Positions 26,627-36,069 of a DNA stretch of 64,000 nt are shown here, one piece after another. The DNA lies in the NCBI RefSeq assembly GCF_900635955.1, contig NZ_LR134201.1:2046001-2110000 (forward strand), read 5' to 3'. How positions within the stretch are numbered: the first letter of the stretch is position 1; every line of letters starts with the position of its first letter. Under the pieces are notes generated by a model that saw only the letters and a program-made list of their open reading frames with translations, searched no databases and was not told the DNA's origin. The DNA comes from Cedecea lapagei (GTDB lineage Bacteria > Pseudomonadota > Gammaproteobacteria > Enterobacterales > Enterobacteriaceae). The translations under genes and the position numbers were made by a program.

Positions 26627-28804
26627 ATGATCAAGGCTTTTACCGTAAGGCGCTCCGCTTTACTCTGCGCGCTTGCCCTCATCGCCCCTGTTTGTGCATC
26701 GGCTGAAGAAACGCTGACCGTCAGCGCCAGACCTGTCGATACAGCAACCTCACCCACAATGGGTTACACCGCCACCACCACCCGGGGCGCAACAAAAACC
26801 GACGAACCGTTGATAACCACCGGGCAAAGCATTTCCGTCGTGACCCGGCAACAAATGGAAGACCAGGGCGCACAGACGATTAACGGCGCGCTGAACTATA
26901 CTCCTGGCGTGTTTACCGGCTTCTCCGGCGGCGCAACGCGCTACGATACCGTTGCGCTTCGCGGCTTTCACGGTGGTGACGTAAATAACATCTTCCTTGA
27001 TGGCCTGCGCCTGATGAGCGATGCGGGCAGCTTTAACGTTGTGCAGGTCGATCCCTGGTTCCTGGAGCGACTCGATATTATTAAAGGCCCTTCTTCCGCG
27101 CTCTACGGCCAGACCGTGCCGGGCGGCCTGGTGATGGAAACCTCTAAACGTCCACAGTTTGTGGAAGAAGGCCACGTGCAGGCGATGTACGGCAACCACA
27201 ATACCAACGGCACGGCGTTTGATTACACCAACGCGATTAATGACCAGTGGGCATTTCGTCTCACCGGCCTGACCAAAAATAGCGATACCCAGTATGAAAA
27301 CACGCGCGACGAGCGCTACGCCCTCTCGCCTTCTCTGCTGTGGCAGCCAGATGACGCAACCTCCCTGCTGCTGAGAGCTTACCTGGAAAAAGATCCGTCC
27401 GGCGGCTACCACGGTTCGGTTCCGGGCGACGGCAGCCTTTACACCACGACAGGACGCAAGCTTGATACAGGCTTCTCTGACGTGCAGCCGGGCGATGACG
27501 CTTTCAAACGCCACCAGCAAATCTACAGCTACGAATTTGCTCACGCCTTCGACGATATCTGGTCTTTCCGCTCGAACGCCAGCTATACCCACTCTAACGT
27601 GGCGCTGCGTCAGGCCTATCAAATTGGCTGGGCAGATGACGCGCATAACGAACTTTCACGCTATTACAGCGGCGAAAACTCCTCGCTGGATGGCTGGGCT
27701 ATCGACAACCAGCTTGAAGCCGACTTTGCTACCGGCGAACTCCAGCATAAAGTGGTGCTTGGCGGTGAATATCACCGGTTTACTAACAACCTGACTGACG
27801 GAACCGGCTACACCACTAACCTGAATCCGTGGACCGGTGTTTCCGGCGGCACAGGCGGTTACTACTATTACGACCCTCGCGACACCAGCTACCAGACTAT
27901 CAATCAGGGATTGCTGATCAAGGCTGGCCGCCGCCAGTACGAGCAAACCGGGGCTTATCTGCAGGATGAGATGAAATGGGACCGCTGGCATATGACGCTG
28001 TCTGGCCGCTACGACCATCTGGTCACCAAAAGCCATCTGGTGGCGACTGCAATCGACAGCGACGTGACGGACAACCGTACGGACAACCACTTTAGCGGCC
28101 GCGCTTCCCTGCTGTACGCCTTTGATAACGGCATTTCTCCGTATGTCAGCTACAGTCAGGCCGTTACGCCGCAGGTGCTATCCGATGCCGAAGGCAAGCT
28201 GCTGAAACCCACCACGGCCGAACAGTACGAAGCCGGGGTAAAATACCAGCCTGCGGGCACCAGCGATTTGTATAGCGCCGCCGTTTACGATCTGACCCAG
28301 AAAGACGTGGGTAACCGTAACGTTCAGGGCGGATATTTCGAACCTGCGGGCAAAGTGCATTCCCAGGGACTTGAGCTGGAAGCGCGTACCCAGCTGACAC
28401 CACGCCTGTCGACAATCGCCAGCTATACCCTCAACCGCGTGCGCTACAAAGATGCGATCGACGGCAACGAAGGCAACACCCCGTACGTAACACCTAATCA
28501 GATGGCGAGCCTGTGGAGTACCTTCAAAGCCGATTTCGGCATCAGCCTGGGCGCGGGCATTCGCTACATCGGCCAACAGTGGGCCGACAACGAAAACACC
28601 CTGCGGGTCCCATCCGCAACGCTGCTGGATGCCATGGTTAGGGCAGATATGGGCGCATGGACGCCGTCGCTGAAAGGCGCGTTTGTTCAGCTCAATGCGA
28701 CAAACCTGACGGGCCGTGACTATGTGGCGGGCTGCTACGGTAAAGGTTATTGCTACTGGGGGGCGGAACGCTCGGTTATTGCGACCGTGGGATACGATTT
28801 CTAA
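26627..28804 (+). CDS. foxA: FoxA-like ferrioxamine TonB-dependent receptor
   Basis: The 725-residue protein closely follows Yersinia FoxA along its whole length: GYTATTT-GATKTD, ALNYTPGVFTGFSGGATRYD, VALRGFHGGDVNN, VDPWFLERLDIIKGPSSALY, ALYDLTQ-like AAVYDLTQKDVGNR, and the end CYWGAERSVIATVGYDF. It imports ferrioxamine-type (hydroxamate) siderophores with TonB. The start is set at 26627 because MIKAFTVRRSALLCALALIA is a proper signal peptide ending ASA. The frame is open upstream to 26501 and ATG 26597 has a distant GGAGG. It has its own Fur-like site and a terminator on each side, so it is a separate unit from the operon before it. Confidence 0.92.
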   Translation: MIKAFTVRRSALLCALALIAPVCASAEETLTVSARPVDTATSPTMGYTATTTRGATKTDEPLITTGQSISVVTRQQMEDQGAQTINGALNYTPGVFTGFSGGATRYDTVALRGFHGGDVNNIFLDGLRLMSDAGSFNVVQVDPWFLERLDIIKGPSSALYGQTVPGGLVMETSKRPQFVEEGHVQAMYGNHNTNGTAFDYTNAINDQWAFRLTGLTKNSDTQYENTRDERYALSPSLLWQPDDATSLLLRAYLEKDPSGGYHGSVPGDGSLYTTTGRKLDTGFSDVQPGDDAFKRHQQIYSYEFAHAFDDIWSFRSNASYTHSNVALRQAYQIGWADDAHNELSRYYSGENSSLDGWAIDNQLEADFATGELQHKVVLGGEYHRFTNNLTDGTGYTTNLNPWTGVSGGTGGYYYYDPRDTSYQTINQGLLIKAGRRQYEQTGAYLQDEMKWDRWHMTLSGRYDHLVTKSHLVATAIDSDVTDNRTDNHFSGRASLLYAFDNGISPYVSYSQAVTPQVLSDAEGKLLKPTTAEQYEAGVKYQPAGTSDLYSAAVYDLTQKDVGNRNVQGGYFEPAGKVHSQGLELEARTQLTPRLSTIASYTLNRVRYKDAIDGNEGNTPYVTPNQMASLWSTFKADFGISLGAGIRYIGQQWADNENTLRVPSATLLDAMVRADMGAWTPSLKGAFVQLNATNLTGRDYVAGCYGKGYCYWGAERSVIATVGYDF

Positions 28805-28827
28805 TCTTGTCGCTAAACGCTAAAGGT

Positions 28828-28853
28828 AAAAACGGCCCCGAGGGGCCGTTTTT
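28828..28853. terminator. Bidirectional terminator between foxA and ymgE
   Basis: AAAAACGGCCCC and its complement GGGGCCGTTTTT form a near-perfect palindrome with A and T runs on either side, placed between convergent genes. Confidence 0.92.
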
Positions 28854-28868
28854 GTAATGAATGACTGC

Positions 28869-29120
28869 TTAGCGTCGTACCATCCTGAAAATCGCCAGCA
28901 CAATAATGGCGCCAACCACCGCCACAAAAAAACTTGGCCAGTTAAAGCCGGTTACCGGTCCGCCAAGGTGCAAGGCCGTTGCCACCCAGCCACCTACCAC
29001 CGCACCCACGATCCCCAGGATACAGGTGAGGATAATACCGCCGCCGTCTTTGCCAGGCATAATCAGCTTAGCCACCACACCCGCGATAAGACCAAAAATA
29101 ATCCAGGCCAGGATACCCAT
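28869..29120 (-). CDS. ymgE: GlsB/YeaQ/YmgE-family small membrane protein
   Basis: The 83-residue protein consists of three hydrophobic helices rich in Gly (IIFGLIAGVVAKLIMPGKDG, CILGIVGAVVGGWVATALHL, FFVAVVGAIIVLAIFRMVRR). This is the hallmark of the transglycosylase-associated/GlsB stress family. Despite the old name no enzyme activity is established. In E. coli, ymgE lies between treA and ycgR. Here the metal-uptake genes separate it from treA. Confidence 0.92.
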   Translation of the reverse strand: MGILAWIIFGLIAGVVAKLIMPGKDGGGIILTCILGIVGAVVGGWVATALHLGGPVTGFNWPSFFVAVVGAIIVLAIFRMVRR

Positions 29121-29288
29121 TTTAGAACGTCCTCTTCTACATTGTGAGCTTTAGCAGGCTCGCCCCGGCGCCATCTGTGCCCCGGTCAGCGGCCTACTGT
29201 CAAAAAGAGTATAGTTCGCTTGCGGAAAAACGTGATGAATCTCACCTGGTTATGGTCATTTTCAGGAAAAAAAATTCCAAAATTTGTC

Positions 29289-29315
29289 TTAAGGTTTGTC
29301 CGGTTTTGCCGATAC
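29289..29315 (+). promoter_or_regulatory. Sigma-28 (FliA) promoter of ycgR
   Basis: TTAA, 15 bases, then GCCGATAC (29308-29315) closely fits the flagellar class 3 pattern TAAA-N15-GCCGATAA. It lies about 42 bases before the ycgR start, as expected for a gene of the flagellar regulon. A weak CRP-like site (CGTGA-N6-TCACC, 29231-29246) lies further upstream. Confidence 0.75.
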
Positions 29316-29357
29316 ACTTCGCTACCACAAGCTGAAAATACAACAAGGACTTGAGCC

Positions 29358-30089
29358 TTGAGTCACTATAACGAGCAGTTCCTGAAGCAGTCTCCTCTGG
29401 CAGTATTAGGTGTTTTACGCGACTTACACAAACAGCAGGTTCCTGTCAGGCTGGCATGGCCAAACGGGCAGTTCATCAGCAAAATTCTTGAGGTCTCTGC
29501 GGAGCGTCTGGTGCTGGACTTCGGCAGCCAGTCGCAGGAAAACCTCTCCGTGCAGAAGGCAACACACATTGAATTCATCGCGGAAACTCAGGGAGCAAAA
29601 GTAGAGTTATCTTTACCCGGCCTGACAGCGACGGAATACCAAAATCTGCCGGCGTTTACCACGCCGCTGCCATTCTCATTGTGGTTCGTGCAGCGTCGGG
29701 AATATTTTCGTATTACCACCCCGACACAGCCGCAGTATTACTGCCGTACTAAGCTGGCAGAGGGTTCTGATTTCGCTTTCCGTCTCTGCGACCTGTCGCT
29801 CGGTGGAATGGGGGCATTGGTTGACGGGGCGCTACCTCCGGGCCTGGCGACGGGCCAGCGGTTCGGGCGCGTAGAGATGGATCTCGTCGAATGGGGCAAG
29901 TTTTACTTTGATATGCAGCTGGTGATGATTTCCGAGCGCAAAGTGGTGGACAGCAAAAATGAGACCATCTCAACGCCGCGGTTAAGCTTCCGCTTCTTAA
30001 ACGTTAATCCGGCGGTAGAACGCGAACTGCAAAAAATTATTTTCTCGCTGGAGCGGTCAGCCCGGGAAAAGGCCAACCGCGTAAAATAA
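29358..30089 (+). CDS. ycgR: YcgR, cyclic-di-GMP-responsive flagellar brake
   Basis: The 243-residue protein has the N-terminal YcgR domain (about 1-110) and a C-terminal PilZ domain with the c-di-GMP motif QRREYFRI and DLSLGGMG. When loaded with c-di-GMP it acts on the flagellar motor and slows swimming. Similarity with E. coli YcgR is end to end (MSHYNEQFLKQSPLAVLGVL). The initiation codon is TTG (29358-29360) with AAGGAC six bases before. No ATG is available that would keep the conserved N-terminus. A sigma-28 promoter precedes it. Confidence 0.95.
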   Translation: MSHYNEQFLKQSPLAVLGVLRDLHKQQVPVRLAWPNGQFISKILEVSAERLVLDFGSQSQENLSVQKATHIEFIAETQGAKVELSLPGLTATEYQNLPAFTTPLPFSLWFVQRREYFRITTPTQPQYYCRTKLAEGSDFAFRLCDLSLGGMGALVDGALPPGLATGQRFGRVEMDLVEWGKFYFDMQLVMISERKVVDSKNETISTPRLSFRFLNVNPAVERELQKIIFSLERSAREKANRVK

Positions 30090-30701
30090 TCAAATAGCGT
30101 TCATGGCTCGCGTTACCTTGTAGAGGTAGCGCGGTGCCTGCGGTGCTGGATGGTTGGTTGCAATATGCTGGTAAAACTCCTCCGGACTCAGGCGATTTAT
30201 CTTGTCTATCGCTTCCTGGCGATCCGAGTCAAAGGTCCTTAGCAAAGCGCCCGCGCCATTCACGTAAGAGACAATCAGTGCATATTGCATCACCTGCGGA
30301 TCGTTAATCCCTCGCAAAATACCGTGCTCAAGAATACTCAGGTAGGCCGTCCCAATATCGATATTACGCGCCGGATCTCTCAGCTCACTGTTTGACGGCT
30401 GACCGCTAAACCCCTGGTTACGATAGACCTCTTTCCCTGCGGTGGAAGCTTTAATCTGCATCAATCCAATAGCGTTCGAGGCGCTGACCAGCTGCGGATT
30501 GCCGCCGGACTCGACGGCGATGATTGCGGTTATTAACCGCGGGCTAACGCCCCACTGCTGCCCGGACTGCTCGGTGATCGGCATCCAGGTCAGCGCTCTC
30601 TGGGTTGGAATAGTAGGATCCCACGGCGCCTGCTGCTGGGGAGAATGGCTGGAACAGCCGGCCAGAAATAGCACCAGAACGATAAATCCTCTTAATTTCA
30701 C
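30090..30701 (-). CDS. emtA: Endo-type membrane-bound lytic transglycosylase
   Basis: EmtA (MltE) cleaves peptidoglycan glycan strands internally from the outer membrane. The product has a lipoprotein signal with lipobox LAGC. The SLT domain contains AIIAVESGGNP (catalytic Glu), NAIGLMQIKAS, and AYLSILE...YALIVSYVNGAG. It ends NHPAPQAPRYLYKVTRAM as in E. coli. The start is a GTG at 30701 (VKLRGFIVLVLFLAGC) behind AAGGGTAG. Longer frames would bury the signal peptide. Its stop abuts the end of ycgR on the other strand. Confidence 0.94.
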   Translation of the reverse strand: MKLRGFIVLVLFLAGCSSHSPQQQAPWDPTIPTQRALTWMPITEQSGQQWGVSPRLITAIIAVESGGNPQLVSASNAIGLMQIKASTAGKEVYRNQGFSGQPSNSELRDPARNIDIGTAYLSILEHGILRGINDPQVMQYALIVSYVNGAGALLRTFDSDRQEAIDKINRLSPEEFYQHIATNHPAPQAPRYLYKVTRAMNAI

Positions 30702-30797
30702 GCATCTACCCTTATTGATGTGGTTCGCCACAACGGCGAATGACAAGCGCTCTCGATAACGGCATGATAACCAATTCATATTCTGCAAGGAAATGCC

Positions 30798-31709
30798 ATG
30801 TCTCTGATTCATTTAATTGCCCCGTCAGGCTACTGCGTTAACCAGCAGGCAGCCGCCAGGGGCATCCGCCGACTGGAACAATACGGGCATCAAGTGGTTA
30901 ATCAGCAGGCGGTGGCAAGGCGTTTCCAGCGTTTTGCCGGGACGGACAGCGAACGGCTGGCGGAGATAAATCATCTGGCAACGCTGCCGTCGGAAATCGA
31001 TATCGTGCTCGCGGTTCGCGGCGGCTATGGGGTAAGCCGACTGCTGGAGGAGATTGACTTCTCACGTCTCGGCGCAGCGCTGCGAGCTCGCCCGCAAATC
31101 ATCTGCGGCCACAGCGACTTTACCGCTTTCCAGCTGGGCCTGCTGGCGCAGTGCGGTACAATCACCTTCAGCGGCCCAATGCTCGCCGGAAATTTTGGTG
31201 CCGAAGAGCAGGATGAGTTTACCTGGCGCCACTTTTGGCAGGCAATCAGTGAACCGGAGTTCACCGTCAGCTGGAAATCTGACGCCGCGGCAGTGCGCGC
31301 CAGCGGAACGGTATGGGGCGGCAATCTTGCCATGCTGATTTCACTGGTTGGTACGCCGTGGCTGCCGCCGATTGAGGGCGGCATTCTGGTGGTCGAGGAT
31401 ATTAATGAGCACCCGTTCCGCGTCGAGCGCATGCTGCTGCAGCTTTATCACGCAGGCATCCTGTCGCGCCAGAAGGCGATTGTTTTAGGCAGTTTTAACG
31501 GCACAACGACGACAGATTACGATGCAGGATATACTTTTGAAGAGATGAGCAAGATTCTGCAGCAGCGTCTGAATATCCCCATCCTTTCAGGCCTGCCGTT
31601 TGGTCACGAACCACAAACCGTGACCCTGCCTCTCGGCGCGTTTGGCGAACTCGAGCATGACGGCGAGACGGCCCGCTTAACCTTAAGCGGCCACCCGACG
31701 CTTCGCTAA
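30798..31709 (+). CDS. ldcA: Muramoyltetrapeptide (L,D-) carboxypeptidase
   Basis: LdcA is a cytoplasmic serine peptidase (family S66) that removes the terminal D-Ala from murein tetrapeptides during cell-wall recycling. The 303-residue protein has the nucleophile serine in IICGHSDFTA. It also has the conserved VRGGYGVSRLLEEID and the Glu and His of the triad in VVEDINEHP and GLPFGHEP. It is divergent from emtA, another murein enzyme, and followed by cvrA as in E. coli. Confidence 0.95.
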   Translation: MSLIHLIAPSGYCVNQQAAARGIRRLEQYGHQVVNQQAVARRFQRFAGTDSERLAEINHLATLPSEIDIVLAVRGGYGVSRLLEEIDFSRLGAALRARPQIICGHSDFTAFQLGLLAQCGTITFSGPMLAGNFGAEEQDEFTWRHFWQAISEPEFTVSWKSDAAAVRASGTVWGGNLAMLISLVGTPWLPPIEGGILVVEDINEHPFRVERMLLQLYHAGILSRQKAIVLGSFNGTTTTDYDAGYTFEEMSKILQQRLNIPILSGLPFGHEPQTVTLPLGAFGELEHDGETARLTLSGHPTLR

Positions 31710-31792
31710 AGAAGCGGGCTTTAAGCGCCTTTTTTGGCCGTTTAGCCTGCAGGTTAGATGTTAAAATTCCACAACATAGCGAAAGGAGATGA

Positions 31793-33529
31793 ATGATTTT
31801 GGACGCAGGGGCGATAGTCAGTCTGTTTATTTTGGGTTCCGTACTGGTAACTTGCAGTATCTTATTAAGTTCTTTCTCCTCTCGTCTGGGCATTCCCATT
31901 CTGGTTATCTTTTTGGCTATCGGTATGCTGGCCGGCATCGACGGCCTTGGCGGTATCCCGTTTGATAATTACCCCTTTGCTTATCTGATCAGTAACCTGG
32001 CGCTGGCGGTCATCCTCCTTGACGGCGGAATGCGCACCCAGGCCAGCTCCTTTCGCGTCGCGCTTGGCCCTGCGCTTTCGCTGGCCACCGTTGGGGTATT
32101 AATTACCTCCGGCCTCACCGGCGTTGCCGCGGCGTGGTTATTCAACCTTAATCTCATTGATGGCTTGCTTATCGGCGCCATCGTCGGCTCAACCGACGCC
32201 GCGGCGGTCTTTTCGCTTCTCGGCGGCAAAGGCCTTAACGAACGCGTAGGCGCGACGCTTGAAATTGAGTCAGGCAGCAATGACCCGATGGCTGTATTTC
32301 TCACCATTACGCTGATTGAGATGATTCAGCAGCACCAGACCGGCCTGAGCTGGATGTTCCTGGTGCATATCATTCAGCAGTTCGGCCTGGGGATCATGCT
32401 TGGTCTCGGCGGCGGCTATCTGCTGCTGCAAATGATCAACCGTATCACCCTGCCTCAGGGGCTCTACCCGATGCTGGCCCTGAGCGGCGGCATTATGGTG
32501 TTTGGCGTGACCACGGCGCTGGACGGCAGCGGCATTCTGGCGGTTTATCTGTGCGGCTTCGTGATGGGCAATCGCCCAATTCGCAACCGCTTTGGTATTT
32601 TACAAACCTTCGACGGACTCGCGTGGATGGCGCAGATCGGCATGTTCCTGGTGCTGGGCCTGCTGGTAAATCCCTCCGATCTGCTGCCGATCGCGGTTCC
32701 CGCGCTGCTGCTTTCGGCATGGATGATCTTCTTTGCTCGTCCGCTGTCCATTTTCGCTGGCCTGCTGCCATTCCGCGGCTTTAACCTGCGCGAGCGCGTG
32801 TTTATCAGTTGGGTTGGCCTGCGCGGCGCCGTGCCGATCATTCTGGCAGTCTTCCCGATGATGGCCGGGCTGGACAACGCCCGCCTGTTCTTCAACGTCG
32901 CCTTCTTTGTCGTGCTGGTTTCCCTGCTGCTTCAGGGCACCTCTCTCGGCTGGGCGGCAAAAAAAGCCAAAGTCGTGGTACCGCCCGTTGGCTGGCCCGT
33001 TTCTCGCGTAGGCCTGGATATCCATCCTGATAACCCATGGGAACAGTTCGTCTACCAGCTGAGCGAGGAGAAATGGTGTGTGGGGGCGGCCCTGCGTGAC
33101 CTGCATATGCCGAAAGAGACACGCATTGCGGCGCTGTTCCGCGATAACGTGCTGCTGCACCCAACGGGAAGCACTCGCCTGCGTGAGGGCGATGTGCTCT
33201 GCGTTATTGGTCGCGAACGTGACCTGCCTGCGCTGGGCAAACTGTTCAGCCAGTCGCCGCCGGTAGACCTGGATCAGCGTTTCTTTGGCGATTTTATTCT
33301 CGAAGCCAGCGCCCAGTTTTCGGACGTGGCGACCATTTACGGTCTTTCGCTAAATGAAGACGTTGATACCCAGCAATCGCTCGGCGACTTTGTGCTGGGT
33401 ATGCTCGGCGGTGCGCCGGTTGTCGGCGATCAGGTGGAGTTTGCCGGGATGATTTGGACGGTGGCGGAGAAAGAGGACAACCTGGTTCGTAAGATCGGGG
33501 TTCGCGTAGCCGAAGAAGAAGAGGAGTAG
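31793..33529 (+). CDS. cvrA: K+/H+ antiporter NhaP2 (CvrA)
   Basis: The 578-residue inner-membrane antiporter exports K+ in exchange for protons. The N-terminal part (about 1-390) is a CPA1 Na/H-exchanger domain with about 12 helices, containing GSTDAAAVFSLLGG and ESGSNDPMAVFLT. The cytosolic part has a TrkA-C-like domain (about 400-485: REGDVLCVIGRERDL) and a CorC-type C-terminus. Identity with E. coli is very high. AAAGGAGATGA gives a good ribosome binding site before ATG 31793. Confidence 0.95.
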   Translation: MILDAGAIVSLFILGSVLVTCSILLSSFSSRLGIPILVIFLAIGMLAGIDGLGGIPFDNYPFAYLISNLALAVILLDGGMRTQASSFRVALGPALSLATVGVLITSGLTGVAAAWLFNLNLIDGLLIGAIVGSTDAAAVFSLLGGKGLNERVGATLEIESGSNDPMAVFLTITLIEMIQQHQTGLSWMFLVHIIQQFGLGIMLGLGGGYLLLQMINRITLPQGLYPMLALSGGIMVFGVTTALDGSGILAVYLCGFVMGNRPIRNRFGILQTFDGLAWMAQIGMFLVLGLLVNPSDLLPIAVPALLLSAWMIFFARPLSIFAGLLPFRGFNLRERVFISWVGLRGAVPIILAVFPMMAGLDNARLFFNVAFFVVLVSLLLQGTSLGWAAKKAKVVVPPVGWPVSRVGLDIHPDNPWEQFVYQLSEEKWCVGAALRDLHMPKETRIAALFRDNVLLHPTGSTRLREGDVLCVIGRERDLPALGKLFSQSPPVDLDQRFFGDFILEASAQFSDVATIYGLSLNEDVDTQQSLGDFVLGMLGGAPVVGDQVEFAGMIWTVAEKEDNLVRKIGVRVAEEEEE

Positions 33530-33545
33530 CTTCTCCTCACTCCAA

Positions 33546-33568
33546 CCCTCTCCCCTGCGGGGAGAGGG
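33546..33568. terminator. GC-rich hairpin between cvrA and dadX
   Basis: A perfect 10-bp stem (33546-33555 with 33559-33568) and TGC loop lie between convergent genes. The CCCTCTCCCC arm is a sequence often seen in dispersed enterobacterial intergenic hairpins, so it may be a repeat that doubles as a terminator. There is no long T run. Confidence 0.55.
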
Positions 33569-33580
33569 GCAGAAAAAGGG

Positions 33581-34654
33581 TTACTGGCTCACCACCACCG
33601 GCACTCTTGGCGCTAACGCACACATGAGCTCATAGCCCACCGTGCCGGCAGCGCTGGCAACATCATCAATTTTGACGTTCTGACCCCATAGCTCTACCGG
33701 GCTACCGATACCCGCCTGCGGGCACGGCGTCAGGTCGACGGTTATCATGTCCATCGACACCTTCCCCACCACACGGCTCATCACGCCGTCCACCATCACC
33801 GGCGTACCGTCCGGAGCGATGCGCGGGTAACCATCGGCATAACCCCCGGCCACGATACCAATACGCTGTTCGCCGCTGGCTCTGTAGCGGCTACCATAGC
33901 CCACCGTATCGCCCGCTTTTAGATTCTGGATACCAATAATCTGGCTGCCTAAGGTCATTACCGGCCGTATCCCGCTGGTCGCGACATCCTGCCACAGCCC
34001 GCTTGGGGAGGCGCCGTACAGGATGATGCCCGGACGAACCCAGTCAAAATGGGCTTCCGGATGCCATAAAGTCGCTGCAGAGTTTGACAGCGAGCGCGGA
34101 GCATCAATACCCTCTGCGGCTTGCTCAATGTGTTTCATCGGCTCAGCGATGCCCTCAGGCAGCTCGGCGTCGGCAAAATGTGCCATCAGGGTAAGTTGAC
34201 CCACATTACGTATCTCACGCAGTTTCTGCCAGATGCTGTGCACACGGTCGGGCGTAAAGCCCAGCCGGTTCATCCCGCTGTTAATTTTGAGATAAACATC
34301 CAGCGGTGAGCTGAGCTTTGCGTTCGCCAGCGCTTTAACCTGCCAGTTGCTGTGCAGGCTGGTAGTAAGACGGTACTTATCAAACAGCGCCAGCTCATCG
34401 GCGTGGAAAAAACCTTCCAGCATCAGGATCGGCCCCTTCCAGCCGCGTTCACGCAGCAAAATGGCCTCTTCAAGATTGAGCATCGCGAAGCCATCCGTCG
34501 CGCTAAGCGCCGACCAGACGCGGTCAAGGCCGTGGCCGTAGGCATTGGCCTTAACAACCGACCACACGCGAGAATGCGGTGCGGCTCTGCGCACCACATC
34601 GAGATTATTGCGCAGCGCAGTGAGATCCAGCGTCGCTATGACAGGACGGGACAT
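33581..34654 (-). CDS. dadX: Alanine racemase, catabolic
   Basis: This fold-type III PLP enzyme interconverts L- and D-alanine for degradation. The 357-residue protein has the PLP lysine in VVKANAYGHG near residue 35, the substrate-binding KINSGMNRLGF and the second catalytic Tyr in TVGYGSRYRA. Following dadA by 11 bases identifies it as the catabolic DadX rather than biosynthetic Alr. dadA supplies D-alanine dehydrogenase, so the pair turns alanine into pyruvate. Confidence 0.95.
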   Translation of the reverse strand: MSRPVIATLDLTALRNNLDVVRRAAPHSRVWSVVKANAYGHGLDRVWSALSATDGFAMLNLEEAILLRERGWKGPILMLEGFFHADELALFDKYRLTTSLHSNWQVKALANAKLSSPLDVYLKINSGMNRLGFTPDRVHSIWQKLREIRNVGQLTLMAHFADAELPEGIAEPMKHIEQAAEGIDAPRSLSNSAATLWHPEAHFDWVRPGIILYGASPSGLWQDVATSGIRPVMTLGSQIIGIQNLKAGDTVGYGSRYRASGEQRIGIVAGGYADGYPRIAPDGTPVMVDGVMSRVVGKVSMDMITVDLTPCPQAGIGSPVELWGQNVKIDDVASAAGTVGYELMCALAPRVPVVVSQ

Positions 34655-34665
34655 GACGGCTCCTT

Positions 34666-35964
34666 TTAGTTATGTGCGCCGTGAAGCTGACGGGCGCTCA
34701 GCGGCGTGAAACCCTCAGCATAGCGGGCAATACCTAAATCTTCGCTCGGTATCGCCGGAGTGCGCCCGGAGATCAGGTCGCTCAGCATCTGGCCTGAGCC
34801 ACAGGCCATGGTCCAGCCCAGCGTGCCGTGCCCGGTATTCAGCCAGAGATTTTTGAATGGCGTACGCCCCACAATCGGCGTCCCGTCTGGCGTCATTGGG
34901 CGCAGGCCGGTCCAGAATGTGGCCTGCTCTACGTGCCCACCGCGCGGATAGAGATCCCGCACAACCATCTCAAGGGTTTCACGGCGCGGCTGTAACAGGT
35001 CGGTATTAAAGCCGACGATTTCCGCCATTCCACCAACGCGTATGCGGCTATCGAAGCGGGTAATGGCAATTTTATAGGTCTCGTCGAGAATGGTTGAGAC
35101 CGGCGCCCCCTGCTCGTCTGCAATTGGGATGGTCAGCGAGTAGCCTTTTAAGGGATAGACCGGAATATCGGCGATGCCCTTTAGCAGGCCGGTAGAATAG
35201 GAGCCAAAAGCAACGACATAGGCATCGCCCTTAACCACTTCCTGGCCGCACTGCACGCCGCTGATTTGCTGATTTTCGTACAGCAGACGATCGACCGGCG
35301 TATTGAAGCGAAACTCAACGCCCGCCTCCGCCGCCATCCGCGCCAGATTTTGGGTAAACAGCTGGCAGTCGCCGGTTTCATCGTTGGGTAGACGCAGCCC
35401 GCCGGTAAGTTTATGCGCAACGTCAGCCAGCGCCGGCTCCACGCGATTAAGCTGGCTGGCCTCCAGAAGTTCATACGGCACGCCAGCCTCTTTCAGCACT
35501 GCGATATCCTTTGCCGCGCTCTCATACTGCTGGGCGGTGCGGAACAGCTGCAAAGTCCCGCCCTGCCGTCCTTCATACTGAATACCGATGGCGTGGCGCA
35601 GCTCTTTCAGGCAATCACGGCTGTATTCGGCGAGCCGCACCATGCGCCCCTTGTTTTCCATGTAGTGGCGGGTATCGCAGTTGCGAAGCATCTGCCACAT
35701 CCACTTTAGCTGGAACTGCGTGCCGTCGAGGCTAATGGCCAGCGGCGCATGGCGCTGGAACATCCACTTGATGGCTTTTAGCGGCACGCCCGGAGCCGCC
35801 CACGGCGCCGCATAGCCCGGTGAGATCTGCCCGGCGTTGGCGGCGCTGGTTTCCTGCGCCGGCCCTGATTCGCGATCGATAACGGTGACTTCATGCCCGG
35901 CCTGACGTAAATACCAGGCGCTCGCTACGCCAACGACACCACTTCCCAGCACCACAACACGCAT
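34666..35964 (-). CDS. dadA: D-amino acid dehydrogenase small subunit
   Basis: The 432-residue flavoprotein oxidises D-alanine to pyruvate and ammonia at the inner membrane. It has the FAD dinucleotide-binding VVVLGSGVVGVASAWYLRQ at the N-terminus with ERESGPAQETS-like VIDRESG after it. The C-terminal FAD contact is NLWLNTGHGTLGWTMACGSG. It is first in the dadAX operon. The upstream region carries a palindrome and a CRP-like site, in line with the carbon and alanine control known for E. coli dadAX. Confidence 0.95.
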   Translation of the reverse strand: MRVVVLGSGVVGVASAWYLRQAGHEVTVIDRESGPAQETSAANAGQISPGYAAPWAAPGVPLKAIKWMFQRHAPLAISLDGTQFQLKWMWQMLRNCDTRHYMENKGRMVRLAEYSRDCLKELRHAIGIQYEGRQGGTLQLFRTAQQYESAAKDIAVLKEAGVPYELLEASQLNRVEPALADVAHKLTGGLRLPNDETGDCQLFTQNLARMAAEAGVEFRFNTPVDRLLYENQQISGVQCGQEVVKGDAYVVAFGSYSTGLLKGIADIPVYPLKGYSLTIPIADEQGAPVSTILDETYKIAITRFDSRIRVGGMAEIVGFNTDLLQPRRETLEMVVRDLYPRGGHVEQATFWTGLRPMTPDGTPIVGRTPFKNLWLNTGHGTLGWTMACGSGQMLSDLISGRTPAIPSEDLGIARYAEGFTPLSARQLHGAHN

Positions 35965-36019
35965 ATCTGCTCCGCATTTAGCTAAAAGAATAATATTCTG
36001 ATTACATATTGATAACTCA

Positions 36020-36069
36020 GTTGAATATGTTATTCAACATACGGCTTTATTATGGTGACAAAACTCACA
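36020..36069 (-). promoter_or_regulatory. dadA upstream palindrome and CRP-like site
   Basis: GTTGAATA-TGT-TATTCAAC (36020-36038) is a perfect inverted repeat. GGTGA-N6-TCACA (36054-36069) differs from the CRP core by one base. Both lie within 110 bases of the dadA start. Known E. coli dadAX control by CRP and Lrp suits this, but which protein binds the palindrome is not determined. The rest of 35965-36289 contains no gene and also holds the ycgB promoter. Confidence 0.5.

Noticed and set aside
33546..33568. CRISPR or REP array
   Set aside because: A single hairpin without repeated units. No direct-repeat array exists anywhere in the window.
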